Below, in pieces: positions 6,412-13,115 of a stretch of 13,333 nt of DNA. The stretch lies in assembly GCA_002346745.1 (NCBI GenBank), contig DEAL01000006.1, positions 1-13,333 on the forward strand. The letters run 5' to 3'. This DNA is from Candidatus Neomicrothrix sp. UBA2983. GTDB lineage: Bacteria > Actinomycetota > Acidimicrobiia > Acidimicrobiales > MedAcidi-G1. The position numbers and the translations under genes are program-made. The notes below the pieces were generated by a model that saw only the letters and a list, made by a program, of their open reading frames with translations, did not search any database and was not told the DNA's origin. Numbering within the stretch: position 1 is the first letter of the stretch; every line of letters starts with the position of its first letter.

Positions 6412-7923
6412 GTGACCGACGCCGACGACCCACTCGACGACTGGGCGCCCCTCCTCGACGACCTGGCGCGACGCAAGGGATCGGCGCGGGAGATGGGCGG
6501 CACCGACAAGGTGGCCAAGCGGCGGGCCGCCGGCCGACTGGATGCCCGTGCCCGCATCGACCACCTGCTCGACGAGGGCTCGTTCACCGAGATCGGAACC
6601 CTGGTCGGCCAGGTCCCGGCCGACGGTGTCGTCGCTGGCTCCGGGACCATCGACGGGCGCCCCGTGATGGTCGGCGCTGAGGACTTCACGACGATGGGCG
6701 GCTCGATCGGCCCGGGCTCGACGGCCAAGCGGTATCGCATCGCCGAACTGGCCGAACTCGACCGGGTGCCCCTGGTGATGCTGCTGGAGGGTGCCGGTCA
6801 CCGGCCACCGATGCCCGGCGATCCCGCTCCCGCCCGCACGCCGACGGACCTCATCCAGCAGGCCCGCCTGTCGGGACGCGTCCCGGTCGTCACCGGGATC
6901 ATGGGGGCCTCTGCCGGCCACGGGGCCCTGATCGCCCCGCTGTCCGACCTTTCCCTGATGACCGCCGACGCCGCCGTCTTCACGGCCGGACCGCCCGTGG
7001 TGAAGGCGTCGCTGGGCGAGGACGTCACCAAGGAGGAGCTGGGCGGTCCCGAGGTGGCGGTCGCCAGTGGGCTCGTCCACAACGTGGCCCCTGACGACGC
7101 AGCCCTGCTGGACGACATCCGCACCTATCTCGCCTACTTCCCCTCGAGCGCCTGGAGCCACCCGCCCCGCCGGGAGGGCGACGACGTCGGACCGCGTTCG
7201 GTCCCCAAGGTGCTCGACCTGGTGCCCAAGGACAACCGCCGGGCCTACGACGTCCGCGAGGTGGTGGCGGCGCTGGTCGACGACGGCGAGTCCTTCGAGG
7301 TGCAGGCCGGGTTCGGCCGTTCGATTGTCTGCGCCCTCGCCCACCTGGGCGGTGAGCCCGTGGCGGTGGTCGCCAACCAGCCCATGGTGCTGGCCGGATC
7401 CATCGACGTCGACGCCGCCGACAAGGCCGCCCACTTCGTGCAGGTGGCCGACTCGTTCCACGTCCCGCTGGTGTTCCTGTCCGACAACCCCGGGATGCTG
7501 GCCGGCACCGCCTCGGAGCGGGCCGGGATCCTCCGGGCCGGGGCCCGCATGTTCGCCGCCCAGGCCCAGGCCCGCACGGTCAAGCTGCACGTCACGCTCC
7601 GCAAGGCCTTCGGCTTCGGGTCCGTGGCGATGTCGATGGTGTCGTTCTCCGGCCAGAGCGCCACCTACGCCTTCCCCGGGGCGATCCTCGGGGCCATGGG
7701 GTCGGCCGGCGCCGGCGAGGCGCTGGGGGCCGACGAGGACGAGGCGGCCGCCCTCCGGAAGGCCGAGATGGACGCCGCCTATCGCAGCGCCTCCGGGCTC
7801 GGCTTCGACGAGCTGATTGACCCCCGGGACCTGCGCAACGCCCTTCTGTCCGGACTGCAGCGCGGCCTCTCCCGCCGCCAGGCCGCCCCCGAGCCGACGG
7901 CCCGGACCACGATCTCGCCGTGA
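6412..7923 (+). CDS. Acyl-CoA carboxylase carboxyltransferase (beta) subunit
   Basis: A 503-residue protein of the AccD/PccB carboxyltransferase family. GTG 6412 was chosen because the protein then starts with the usual short acidic/helical leader before RLDARARIDHLLDEGSFTEIG, and a -10 box precedes it. The frame is open upstream to 6091, but that part overlaps the lipoprotein gene. Two crotonase-like halves are visible. The first oxyanion-hole segment is MGASAGHGAL (residues 164-173) and the second is KAFGFGSVAMSM (398-409), in place of the common YGGAY form. The enzyme moves carboxyl from carboxybiotin to an acyl-CoA such as propionyl-, acetyl- or a branched acyl-CoA; the substrate cannot be read from the sequence. 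No biotin carboxylase or biotin carrier gene is in the window, so its partner must be encoded elsewhere. A methylmalonyl-CoA decarboxylase-type role is less likely but not excluded. Confidence 0.87.
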   Translation: MTDADDPLDDWAPLLDDLARRKGSAREMGGTDKVAKRRAAGRLDARARIDHLLDEGSFTEIGTLVGQVPADGVVAGSGTIDGRPVMVGAEDFTTMGGSIGPGSTAKRYRIAELAELDRVPLVMLLEGAGHRPPMPGDPAPARTPTDLIQQARLSGRVPVVTGIMGASAGHGALIAPLSDLSLMTADAAVFTAGPPVVKASLGEDVTKEELGGPEVAVASGLVHNVAPDDAALLDDIRTYLAYFPSSAWSHPPRREGDDVGPRSVPKVLDLVPKDNRRAYDVREVVAALVDDGESFEVQAGFGRSIVCALAHLGGEPVAVVANQPMVLAGSIDVDAADKAAHFVQVADSFHVPLVFLSDNPGMLAGTASERAGILRAGARMFAAQAQARTVKLHVTLRKAFGFGSVAMSMVSFSGQSATYAFPGAILGAMGSAGAGEALGADEDEAAALRKAEMDAAYRSASGLGFDELIDPRDLRNALLSGLQRGLSRRQAAPEPTARTTISP

Positions 7924-7977
7924 CCGAGAGGGACACGGGGCGCGTGCCGGACGGCACCGGAATGCGTGTCGGAACGC

Positions 7978-7995
7978 CCTGCCGCGGGTGGCAGG
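7978..7995 (+). terminator. Hairpin after the carboxyltransferase gene, possible terminator
   Basis: CCTGCC (7978-7983) and GGCAGG (7990-7995) form a 6-bp stem with a 6-nt loop in the 103-nt gap before the aminotransferase. A second small stem, GTGCC-n4-GGCAC, lies at 7944-7957. Neither has a T tract. The gap should also hold the aminotransferase promoter, which I could not identify. Confidence 0.25.
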
Positions 7996-8026
7996 CTTGG
8001 CCGTTGCATCGCGTGATCGGAGCCCC

Positions 8027-9226
8027 ATGAGCCCAGCACCCCTGTCCCGGCGGATCGGCGCCATCGCCGAGTCGGCCACCATGGCCGTCGACGCCCGGGC
8101 CAAGGCCCTCAAGGCGGCCGGCGAGCCGGTCATCGGCTTCGGCGCCGGCGAGCCCGACTTCGCCACGCCCGATCACGTCGTCGAGGAGGCGATCGCCGCC
8201 TGCAGCGACGTGGCCGCACACCGCTACACGCCCGCCGGCGGCCTGCCCGCCCTCAAGGAGGCACTGGTCGAGAAGACCCAGCGCGACTCGGGGTGGCGAC
8301 CCGAGGTGTCCGAGATCCTGGTCACCAACGGTGGCAAGCACGCCGTCTACAACGCCTGTGCCGCCGTGCTCGACCCCGGTGACGAGGTGCTGCTGCCCGC
8401 CCCCTACTGGACCACCTACCCGGAGTCGATCGGCCTGGCCGGTGGGGTGCCCGTCGTGCTGCCCACCGACACCGCCTCCGGCTTCCGGGTCACCGTCGAG
8501 CAACTCGAGGCGGCACGCACCGAGCGCACCAAGGCGCTCATGTTCGTGTCGCCGTCGAACCCGACCGGCGCCGTCTACCCGGCCGAGGAGATCGCCGCCA
8601 TCGGCCGCTGGGCGGTCGAGCACGGCATCTGGGTCATCGCCGACGAGATCTACGAGCACCTCGTCTACGACGGCCACGCGCACCACTCGATGCGCGCACT
8701 GGTCCCCGACCTCGCCGACCAGTGCCTGGTCGTCAATGGCGTCGCCAAGACCTACGCCATGACCGGCTGGCGGGTGGGGTGGCTGCTCGGCCCGGCGCAC
8801 GCCATCAAGGCCGCGACCAACCTCCAGTCGCACGCCACCAGCAACGTCTCCAACGTTGCCCAGCGGGCGGCCCTGGCCGCCGTCTCGGGTGGCCTCACCG
8901 CCGTGGAGGCGATGCGCGAGGCGTTCGACCGTCGGCGGCGGCGCATGGTCGAACTGCTGACCGCCATCGACGGCGTCGATCTCATGGTTCCGCAAGGGGC
9001 CTTCTACGCCTTCCCCGACCTCTCGGCGTTCCTCGGCCGGACCATCGCCGGCAACACGCCCGAGACCACGGTCGACCTGGCGGCGCTGGTCCTCGACGCC
9101 GCCAAGGTGGCGATCGTGCCCGGCGAGGCGTTCGGCGCCCCCGGCTACGCCCGCCTCTCCTTCGCCCTCGGCGACGACGATCTGGGCGAGGGCATCACCC
9201 GCATCGCCGACCTGCTGAACGGCTGA
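8027..9226 (+). CDS. Class I PLP-dependent aminotransferase, probable aspartate aminotransferase
   Basis: A 399-residue fold-type I aminotransferase, the normal length for subgroup Ib aspartate aminotransferases. ATG 8027 follows a CGGAG at 8018-8022 and gives the expected N terminus (LSRRIGAIAESATMAVDARAKAL); the frame is open to 7817, but that part overlaps the carboxyltransferase. Motifs are GFGAGEPDFATP near residue 37, PSNPTGAVY for cofactor binding, ADEIYEHLVYDG with the Asp that pairs with the pyridine nitrogen, and VAKTYAMTGWRVGW with Lys241 as the Schiff-base lysine. Arg376 in YARLSFA matches the residue that binds the substrate alpha-carboxylate. Aspartate/2-oxoglutarate transamination is the likely reaction, but close relatives act on prephenate or aromatic amino acids. 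The S9 peptidase gene starts only 8 nt after the stop, so the two are probably one operon. Confidence 0.92.
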   Translation: MSPAPLSRRIGAIAESATMAVDARAKALKAAGEPVIGFGAGEPDFATPDHVVEEAIAACSDVAAHRYTPAGGLPALKEALVEKTQRDSGWRPEVSEILVTNGGKHAVYNACAAVLDPGDEVLLPAPYWTTYPESIGLAGGVPVVLPTDTASGFRVTVEQLEAARTERTKALMFVSPSNPTGAVYPAEEIAAIGRWAVEHGIWVIADEIYEHLVYDGHAHHSMRALVPDLADQCLVVNGVAKTYAMTGWRVGWLLGPAHAIKAATNLQSHATSNVSNVAQRAALAAVSGGLTAVEAMREAFDRRRRRMVELLTAIDGVDLMVPQGAFYAFPDLSAFLGRTIAGNTPETTVDLAALVLDAAKVAIVPGEAFGAPGYARLSFALGDDDLGEGITRIADLLNG

Positions 9227-9234
9227 GCGAACCC

Positions 9235-11133
9235 GTGCCCCCCTCGACGCCCTGCGGTTCCTGGGCGTCGCCGATCACGGCCGGGTCCCTCGTCGCCGGC
9301 GCTGCCGGCCTCGGTGAGGTCGTGGTCGACGGCGGCAGCATCTGGTGGGCCGAGTCCCGGCCCGACGAGGGCGGCCGCACGGTGGTCGTGTGCGACGGGT
9401 CCGACGCCGTGGACGCCGACGCCGACGTCCGCACGCAGGTCCACGAGTACGGCGGCGCCGCCTGGTGGGCGTCCGACGGGGTGCTCGTCCACAGCGCCCG
9501 GGACGACCAGCGGCTGTGGCGCCTTGACGCCGACGGCACGCACACGCCCCTGACGCCGGAGCCGGCAGCGCCTCGGGGCCTCCGGTACGCCGACGGCCGC
9601 CCCACCCCGGACGGACGTTGGTACGTGTGCGTGCGGGAGGACCACCACGGCGTCGGCGAACCGGCCAACGAGATCGTGGCCGTGGCGTTGGACGGCTCCC
9701 TGCGGGTCGAGGTGCTGGTGTCAGGGCCCGACTTCGTGTCGTGGCCCCGGGTCTCGCCCGACGGGCGGCGCCTGGCCTGGGTCCAGTGGGACCACCCGGA
9801 CCTGCCGTGGGATGACAGCGAGCTCTGGGTGGCGGACCTGAACGACGGATCGCTGTCGGATGCCCGGTGTGTGGCGGCGTCGGGGGAGTCGTTCTTCCAA
9901 CCAGAGTGGCGTACCGATGGGGTGCTGCACGTGGTCACCGATCGGGACGGCTGGTGGCACCTCCACCGTCTCGACGGCGAGGACCTCGTACAGCTGACCA
10001 CCGGCCGGTTCGAGGTGGCCACCCCGCAGTGGGTGTTCGGCCTCTCCCGGTACGCCTTCGTCGGCGACGACGTGTGGTTCGCCCGACGGGAGGACGGCGT
10101 CGACCACCTGGCGGTCCTGCGGCCCGACGGCACCGTCGACGAGGTCGACCTCGACGCCACGTCGATCGGCTCGGTGGCCGGCCGTGGCGACGGCGTCGTG
10201 GTGGTGGCCGCATCGTGGAGCAGCGAGGCCGAGGTCGTCGCCGTGACCCCGTCCGGGACCGAGGTGCTGCGCCCTGCCCGCGACCTCGGCCTCGATGCGG
10301 CGTGGCTGCCGGTCCCCGAGGCCGTGCGCTTTCCGACCTCCGGCGGCGAGCACGCCCACGCCCTCGTCTACCCGCCCGGCAGTCCCGACGACGCCGTGCC
10401 CGACGGTGAACGGCCCCCGCTGATCGTCCTCGTGCACGGCGGCCCCACCGGGTGCGTCCGCACCCAGCTGCAGCTCGGCATCGCCTACTGGACGAGCCGG
10501 GGCTTCGCCGTGGCGGACGTCGACTACCGGGGCTCCACCGGCTACGGGCGGACCTACCGGCACCGGCTCAGGGGGGAGTGGGGGGTGCTCGACGTCGACG
10601 ACTGCGTGGCCGTCGCCCGATTCCTCGCCGGGCGGGGCGACGTCGACGGCGACCGACTCGCCATCCGCGGCGGCAGCGCGGGCGGGTTCACCGTGTTGGC
10701 CGCCCTCACCTTCCACGACACATTCACCGCCGGCGCCAGCCGCTACGGCATCGCCGACCTTGCCGCCCTGGCCGCCGACACCCACAAGTTCGAGGCCCGT
10801 TACCTCGACCGGCTGGTCGGCCGGTGGCCCGAGGACGAGTCCGTCTACCGGGAGCGCTCGCCGATCCACCACGTCGACCGCCTGACCACGCCGCTGCTGC
10901 TGTTGCAGGGATCCGAGGATCCGATCGTGCCGCCCAACCAGGCCCACCTCATGGCTGACGCCCTCACCGCTGTCGGCGTCCCGCACGCCCTCGTCGAGTT
11001 CCCGGACGAGGGGCACGGCTTCCGGAAGGCTCCGAACGTGGTCCGCGCCCTCGAGGCCGAACTGGCCTTCTTCGCCGCCTGCTTCGGCTTTGAGCCTGCC
11101 GACGACCTGCCCGGACTCGAGATCGTCACCTGA
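9235..11133 (+). CDS. S9 (prolyl oligopeptidase) family serine peptidase
   Basis: A 632-residue protein in the size range of dipeptidyl-aminopeptidase/acylaminoacyl-peptidase members. GTG 9235 lies 8 nt after the aminotransferase stop; longer versions would overlap that gene. Residues up to about 370 form a repeat-rich all-beta part expected to be a beta-propeller (blades such as VSPDGRRLAWVQWD and DSELWVADLN). The C-terminal alpha/beta-hydrolase domain begins near residue 380. It carries LVHGGPTG (His401-Pro404) for the oxyanion region, nucleophile Ser481 in GGSAGG, Asp562 in GSEDPIVP and His594 in DEGHGF, so the catalytic triad is complete. There is no signal peptide, so a cytoplasmic enzyme cleaving short peptides is expected. 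Substrate specificity cannot be assigned, and its link to the aminotransferase may be amino-acid salvage, which is inference. Confidence 0.92.
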   Translation: MPPSTPCGSWASPITAGSLVAGAAGLGEVVVDGGSIWWAESRPDEGGRTVVVCDGSDAVDADADVRTQVHEYGGAAWWASDGVLVHSARDDQRLWRLDADGTHTPLTPEPAAPRGLRYADGRPTPDGRWYVCVREDHHGVGEPANEIVAVALDGSLRVEVLVSGPDFVSWPRVSPDGRRLAWVQWDHPDLPWDDSELWVADLNDGSLSDARCVAASGESFFQPEWRTDGVLHVVTDRDGWWHLHRLDGEDLVQLTTGRFEVATPQWVFGLSRYAFVGDDVWFARREDGVDHLAVLRPDGTVDEVDLDATSIGSVAGRGDGVVVVAASWSSEAEVVAVTPSGTEVLRPARDLGLDAAWLPVPEAVRFPTSGGEHAHALVYPPGSPDDAVPDGERPPLIVLVHGGPTGCVRTQLQLGIAYWTSRGFAVADVDYRGSTGYGRTYRHRLRGEWGVLDVDDCVAVARFLAGRGDVDGDRLAIRGGSAGGFTVLAALTFHDTFTAGASRYGIADLAALAADTHKFEARYLDRLVGRWPEDESVYRERSPIHHVDRLTTPLLLLQGSEDPIVPPNQAHLMADALTAVGVPHALVEFPDEGHGFRKAPNVVRALEAELAFFAACFGFEPADDLPGLEIVT

Positions 11134-11319
11134 CCGGGTTGCCCCTGATGGGGCGTGCCGCCACACCGTTCGATGTCGTGGCCGGACCGGTCATCCGCTC
11201 GGCGACCCGGGTGGGCGTCGGCCTCCGGGGGCGCCCCGGGATCGAGGCCGGCCACGCCCTCTCTTTGGCCTGAGCCGCCCCGAGGGCGCACAGGTTGCGA
11301 TCCGGGCGGGCTCCGCGTC
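11134..11319 (+). other. Intergenic region between the S9 peptidase and the leuA promoter
   Basis: This stretch lies before the leuA control region; together with the leader it makes a gap of about 360 nt without a large gene. It starts with a small GC hairpin (GCCCC 11141-11145, TGAT loop, GGGGC 11150-11154), 7 nt after the peptidase stop, which may be a terminator without a T tract. A 41-codon open frame runs from ATG 11148 to TGA 11271-11273 with about 88% G or C at third positions but no Shine-Dalgarno sequence; I do not call it a gene. Another GC-rich inverted repeat, CCGGGG-n3-CCCCGG, is at 11225-11239. I see no RNA gene here. Confidence 0.5.
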
Positions 11320-11325
11320 TACACT
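11295..11325 (+). promoter_or_regulatory. leuA promoter
   Basis: A -10 box TACACT at 11320-11325 is preceded by a -35-like TTGCGA at 11295-11300, with a longish 19-nt spacer. Transcription would begin at about 11331-11334, at or just before the ATG of the leader peptide, so the leader would be translated from a leaderless or nearly leaderless mRNA. The better of the two boxes is the -10. Confidence 0.5.
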
Positions 11326-11333
11326 GGTCCACG

Positions 11334-11369
11334 ATGCGACAGACCTTCGACCTCCTGCTGCTGACCTAG
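11334..11369 (+). CDS. leuA leader peptide (leucine attenuator peptide)
   Basis: An 11-codon open frame, ATG 11334 to TAG 11367-11369, encodes MRQTFDLLLLT with four consecutive leucine codons (CTC CTG CTG CTG, 11352-11363). It lies directly after a -10 box and about 30 nt before an intrinsic terminator, with leuA next. This is the layout of ribosome-mediated transcription attenuation: when charged leucyl-tRNA is scarce the ribosome stalls on the Leu codons and changes RNA folding so that leuA is transcribed. Leucine leader peptides upstream of leuA are known in other bacteria including actinobacteria. Its expected product has no function beyond being translated. The call rests on composition and context, which together are hard to explain by chance. 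Confidence 0.85.
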   Translation: MRQTFDLLLLT

Positions 11370-11396
11370 GGCGAACGCCCACATACGCGTTCGTCC
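11369..11396 (+). promoter_or_regulatory. leuA: Upstream hairpin of the leuA attenuator
   Basis: 11369-11378 and 11387-11396 form a 10-bp stem with one G-U pair (seven perfect pairs in the core, CGAACGC with GCGTTCG) and an 8-nt loop. It starts at the last base of the leader stop codon and ends at the foot of the terminator. Bases 11389-11392 (GTTC) could pair instead with 11397-11400 (GAAC) in the terminator's left arm, so this hairpin may be part of the switch. How it couples to ribosome position is not clear from the sequence. Confidence 0.55.
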
Positions 11397-11434
11397 GAAC
11401 CTCCCGCCTCCGGGCCGGGAGGTTCTTCGGTTTT
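11397..11434 (+). terminator. leuA: Intrinsic terminator/attenuator of leuA
   Basis: A perfect 10-bp stem pairs GAACCTCCCG (11397-11406) with CGGGAGGTTC (11416-11425) around a 9-nt loop, followed by TTCGGTTTT (11426-11434). CCGAA at 11395-11399 can alternatively pair with TTCGG at 11426-11430. This is the only hairpin in the window with a T-rich tail. Because it lies between the leader peptide and leuA, it is best read as a regulated terminator that stops transcription when leucine is plentiful. Confidence 0.8.
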
Positions 11435-11497
11435 CGGGGACGGTTCGACACCTCCGCCGGCATCACCAACCAGCCACCAACGAGACAGGAATACGCC

Positions 11498-13072
11498 ATG
11501 AGCGCAACGACAGCAAAGGACCGGGTGGTCATCTTCGACACCACCCTCCGCGACGGCGAACAGTCGCCGGGTATCTCGCTGGACGTCGGCGAGAAGCTGG
11601 AGATCGCCGAGCAGTTGGCGCGCCTGGGGGTCGACTACCTCGAGGCCGGGTTCCCGATCGCTAGCCAGGGCGACTTCGACGCCGTGCACGCCATCGCCTC
11701 GTCGGTGAGCGGCCCCGTGATCTGTGGCCTGTCCCGGACCGCCCACAAGGACGTCGACCGGTGCTGGGAGGCGATCCAGCCGGCCGAGCGGCGCCGCATC
11801 CACGTGTTCATCGCCACCAGCCCCACCCACATGGAGCACAAGCTGCGCATGAGCCCCGAGCAGGTGCGGGCCGAGGCCATCTCGGCGGTGACGCGTGCCC
11901 GGGAGTACACCGACGACGTCGAGTTCAGCCCCGAGGACGCCTCCCGGTCCGACTTCGACTTCATGTGTGACGTCCTCCAGGCCGCTGTCGACAGTGGTGC
12001 CGGCACCCTCAACATCCCCGACACGGTCGGCTTCGCCGTGCCGGGCGAGTGGGCGCAGCGCATACGGTCGATCCGGGAACGGGTCACCGGCGACTACGTG
12101 ATCAGCACCCACTGCCACAACGACCTGGGCCTGGCCGTCGCCAATTCGCTGGCCGCCGTCGAGGCCGGCGCCCGGCAGGTGGAGTGCACGATCAACGGCA
12201 TCGGGGAGCGGGCCGGCAACGCCGCCATGGAGGAGATCGTCATGGCGATCCGCACCCGGGAGGAGCAGTACCCGGACGTCGAGGTCGGCATCGAGATCTC
12301 CGAACTGGCGCGGTCCAGCCGGATGGTGAGCCGCCTCACCGGCTACCCGGTGCAGTTCAACAAGGCCGTGGTGGGGCGCAACGCCTTCGCCCACGAGTCG
12401 GGCATCCACCAGCACGGCGTCCTCAACGAGCGCACGACCTACGAGATCATGGACCCGCAGGCCGTCGGCGCCGGCGACAGCCAGATCGTGCTCGGTAAGC
12501 ACTCGGGCCGGGCGGCGTTCAAGGACACGCTCGCCAAGATGGGCATCGAGATCCAGGGCGACGCCCTCAACTCCGCCTTCACCCGGTTCAAGGAGCTGGC
12601 CGACCGCAAGGTGCAGCTCACCGACGCCGACCTCGAGGCGCTCGTGGCCGAGGAGATCGGTGGCACCGTCGAGCACGACTTCGAGCTCGTGAGCCTCGGC
12701 GTGCAGGGCGGCAACGTCAACACGCCGTCGGCCGAACTGGTCATGACGGTGTCCGGCGAGGAGGTGGCGGTGACCTGTACCGGCGACGGCATGGTCGACG
12801 CCTCCTGCACGGCGATCAAGCAGGCCACCGGCATCGACGGCCGCCTGACGGACTACAACGTGCTGTCGGTGACCGGGGGCGTCGACGCCCTCGCCGACGT
12901 GACGCTCTCGTTCGAGAGCAGCGACGGCGTGAAGGTCTCGGGCCGTGGCCTGTCCACCGATGTGGTCGAGGCCTCGGCGCGGGCGTTCGTGTCGGCGCTC
13001 AACAAGATCGCCCGGGTGCGGGCGACCGGCGAGGATCCCAACGCCGTCGACCGCCCCGGCCACATCGGTTGA
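11498..13072 (+). CDS. leuA: 2-isopropylmalate synthase
   Basis: A 524-residue enzyme that condenses acetyl-CoA with 2-oxoisovalerate, the first committed step of leucine synthesis, in the cytoplasm. ATG 11498 has an ACAGGA Shine-Dalgarno at 11485-11490; the frame is open back to 11090, but that extension would run through the promoter, leader and terminator and is rejected. The TIM-barrel domain holds FDTTLRDGEQSPG (metal ligand Asp14, Arg18), STHCHNDLGLA (metal ligands His205 and His207) and GIGERAGNA (234-242, Asn241 a metal ligand). AFAHESGIHQHG follows in the linker region. The last 130 or so residues form the regulatory LeuA dimer domain, so leucine feedback inhibition is expected. Size and motifs fit the type found in E. 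coli and cyanobacteria rather than the longer (about 600-residue) mycobacterial form. Citramalate or homocitrate synthase are less likely. A leucine attenuator precedes it. Confidence 0.96.
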   Translation: MSATTAKDRVVIFDTTLRDGEQSPGISLDVGEKLEIAEQLARLGVDYLEAGFPIASQGDFDAVHAIASSVSGPVICGLSRTAHKDVDRCWEAIQPAERRRIHVFIATSPTHMEHKLRMSPEQVRAEAISAVTRAREYTDDVEFSPEDASRSDFDFMCDVLQAAVDSGAGTLNIPDTVGFAVPGEWAQRIRSIRERVTGDYVISTHCHNDLGLAVANSLAAVEAGARQVECTINGIGERAGNAAMEEIVMAIRTREEQYPDVEVGIEISELARSSRMVSRLTGYPVQFNKAVVGRNAFAHESGIHQHGVLNERTTYEIMDPQAVGAGDSQIVLGKHSGRAAFKDTLAKMGIEIQGDALNSAFTRFKELADRKVQLTDADLEALVAEEIGGTVEHDFELVSLGVQGGNVNTPSAELVMTVSGEEVAVTCTGDGMVDASCTAIKQATGIDGRLTDYNVLSVTGGVDALADVTLSFESSDGVKVSGRGLSTDVVEASARAFVSALNKIARVRATGEDPNAVDRPGHIG

Positions 13073-13115
13073 TCGGACCCCCGGTCTCGGCCGCATAGGC
13101 TGAGCCCGGCCTCGA

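Noticed and set aside
5728..8166. Minus-strand open frame of 812 codons
   Set aside because: It is antisense to the carboxyltransferase, with no domain signatures; the plus-strand proteins there are well supported.
11090..11497. N-terminal extension of LeuA to 11090
   Set aside because: The extra 136 codons run through the promoter, leader peptide and terminator and are Arg/Pro-rich. The ATG at 11498 has a good Shine-Dalgarno sequence.
13096..13101. TAGGCT as a plus-strand -10 box after leuA
   Set aside because: No plus-strand gene follows it; the coding sequence beyond is on the minus strand and ends here. It is probably chance.
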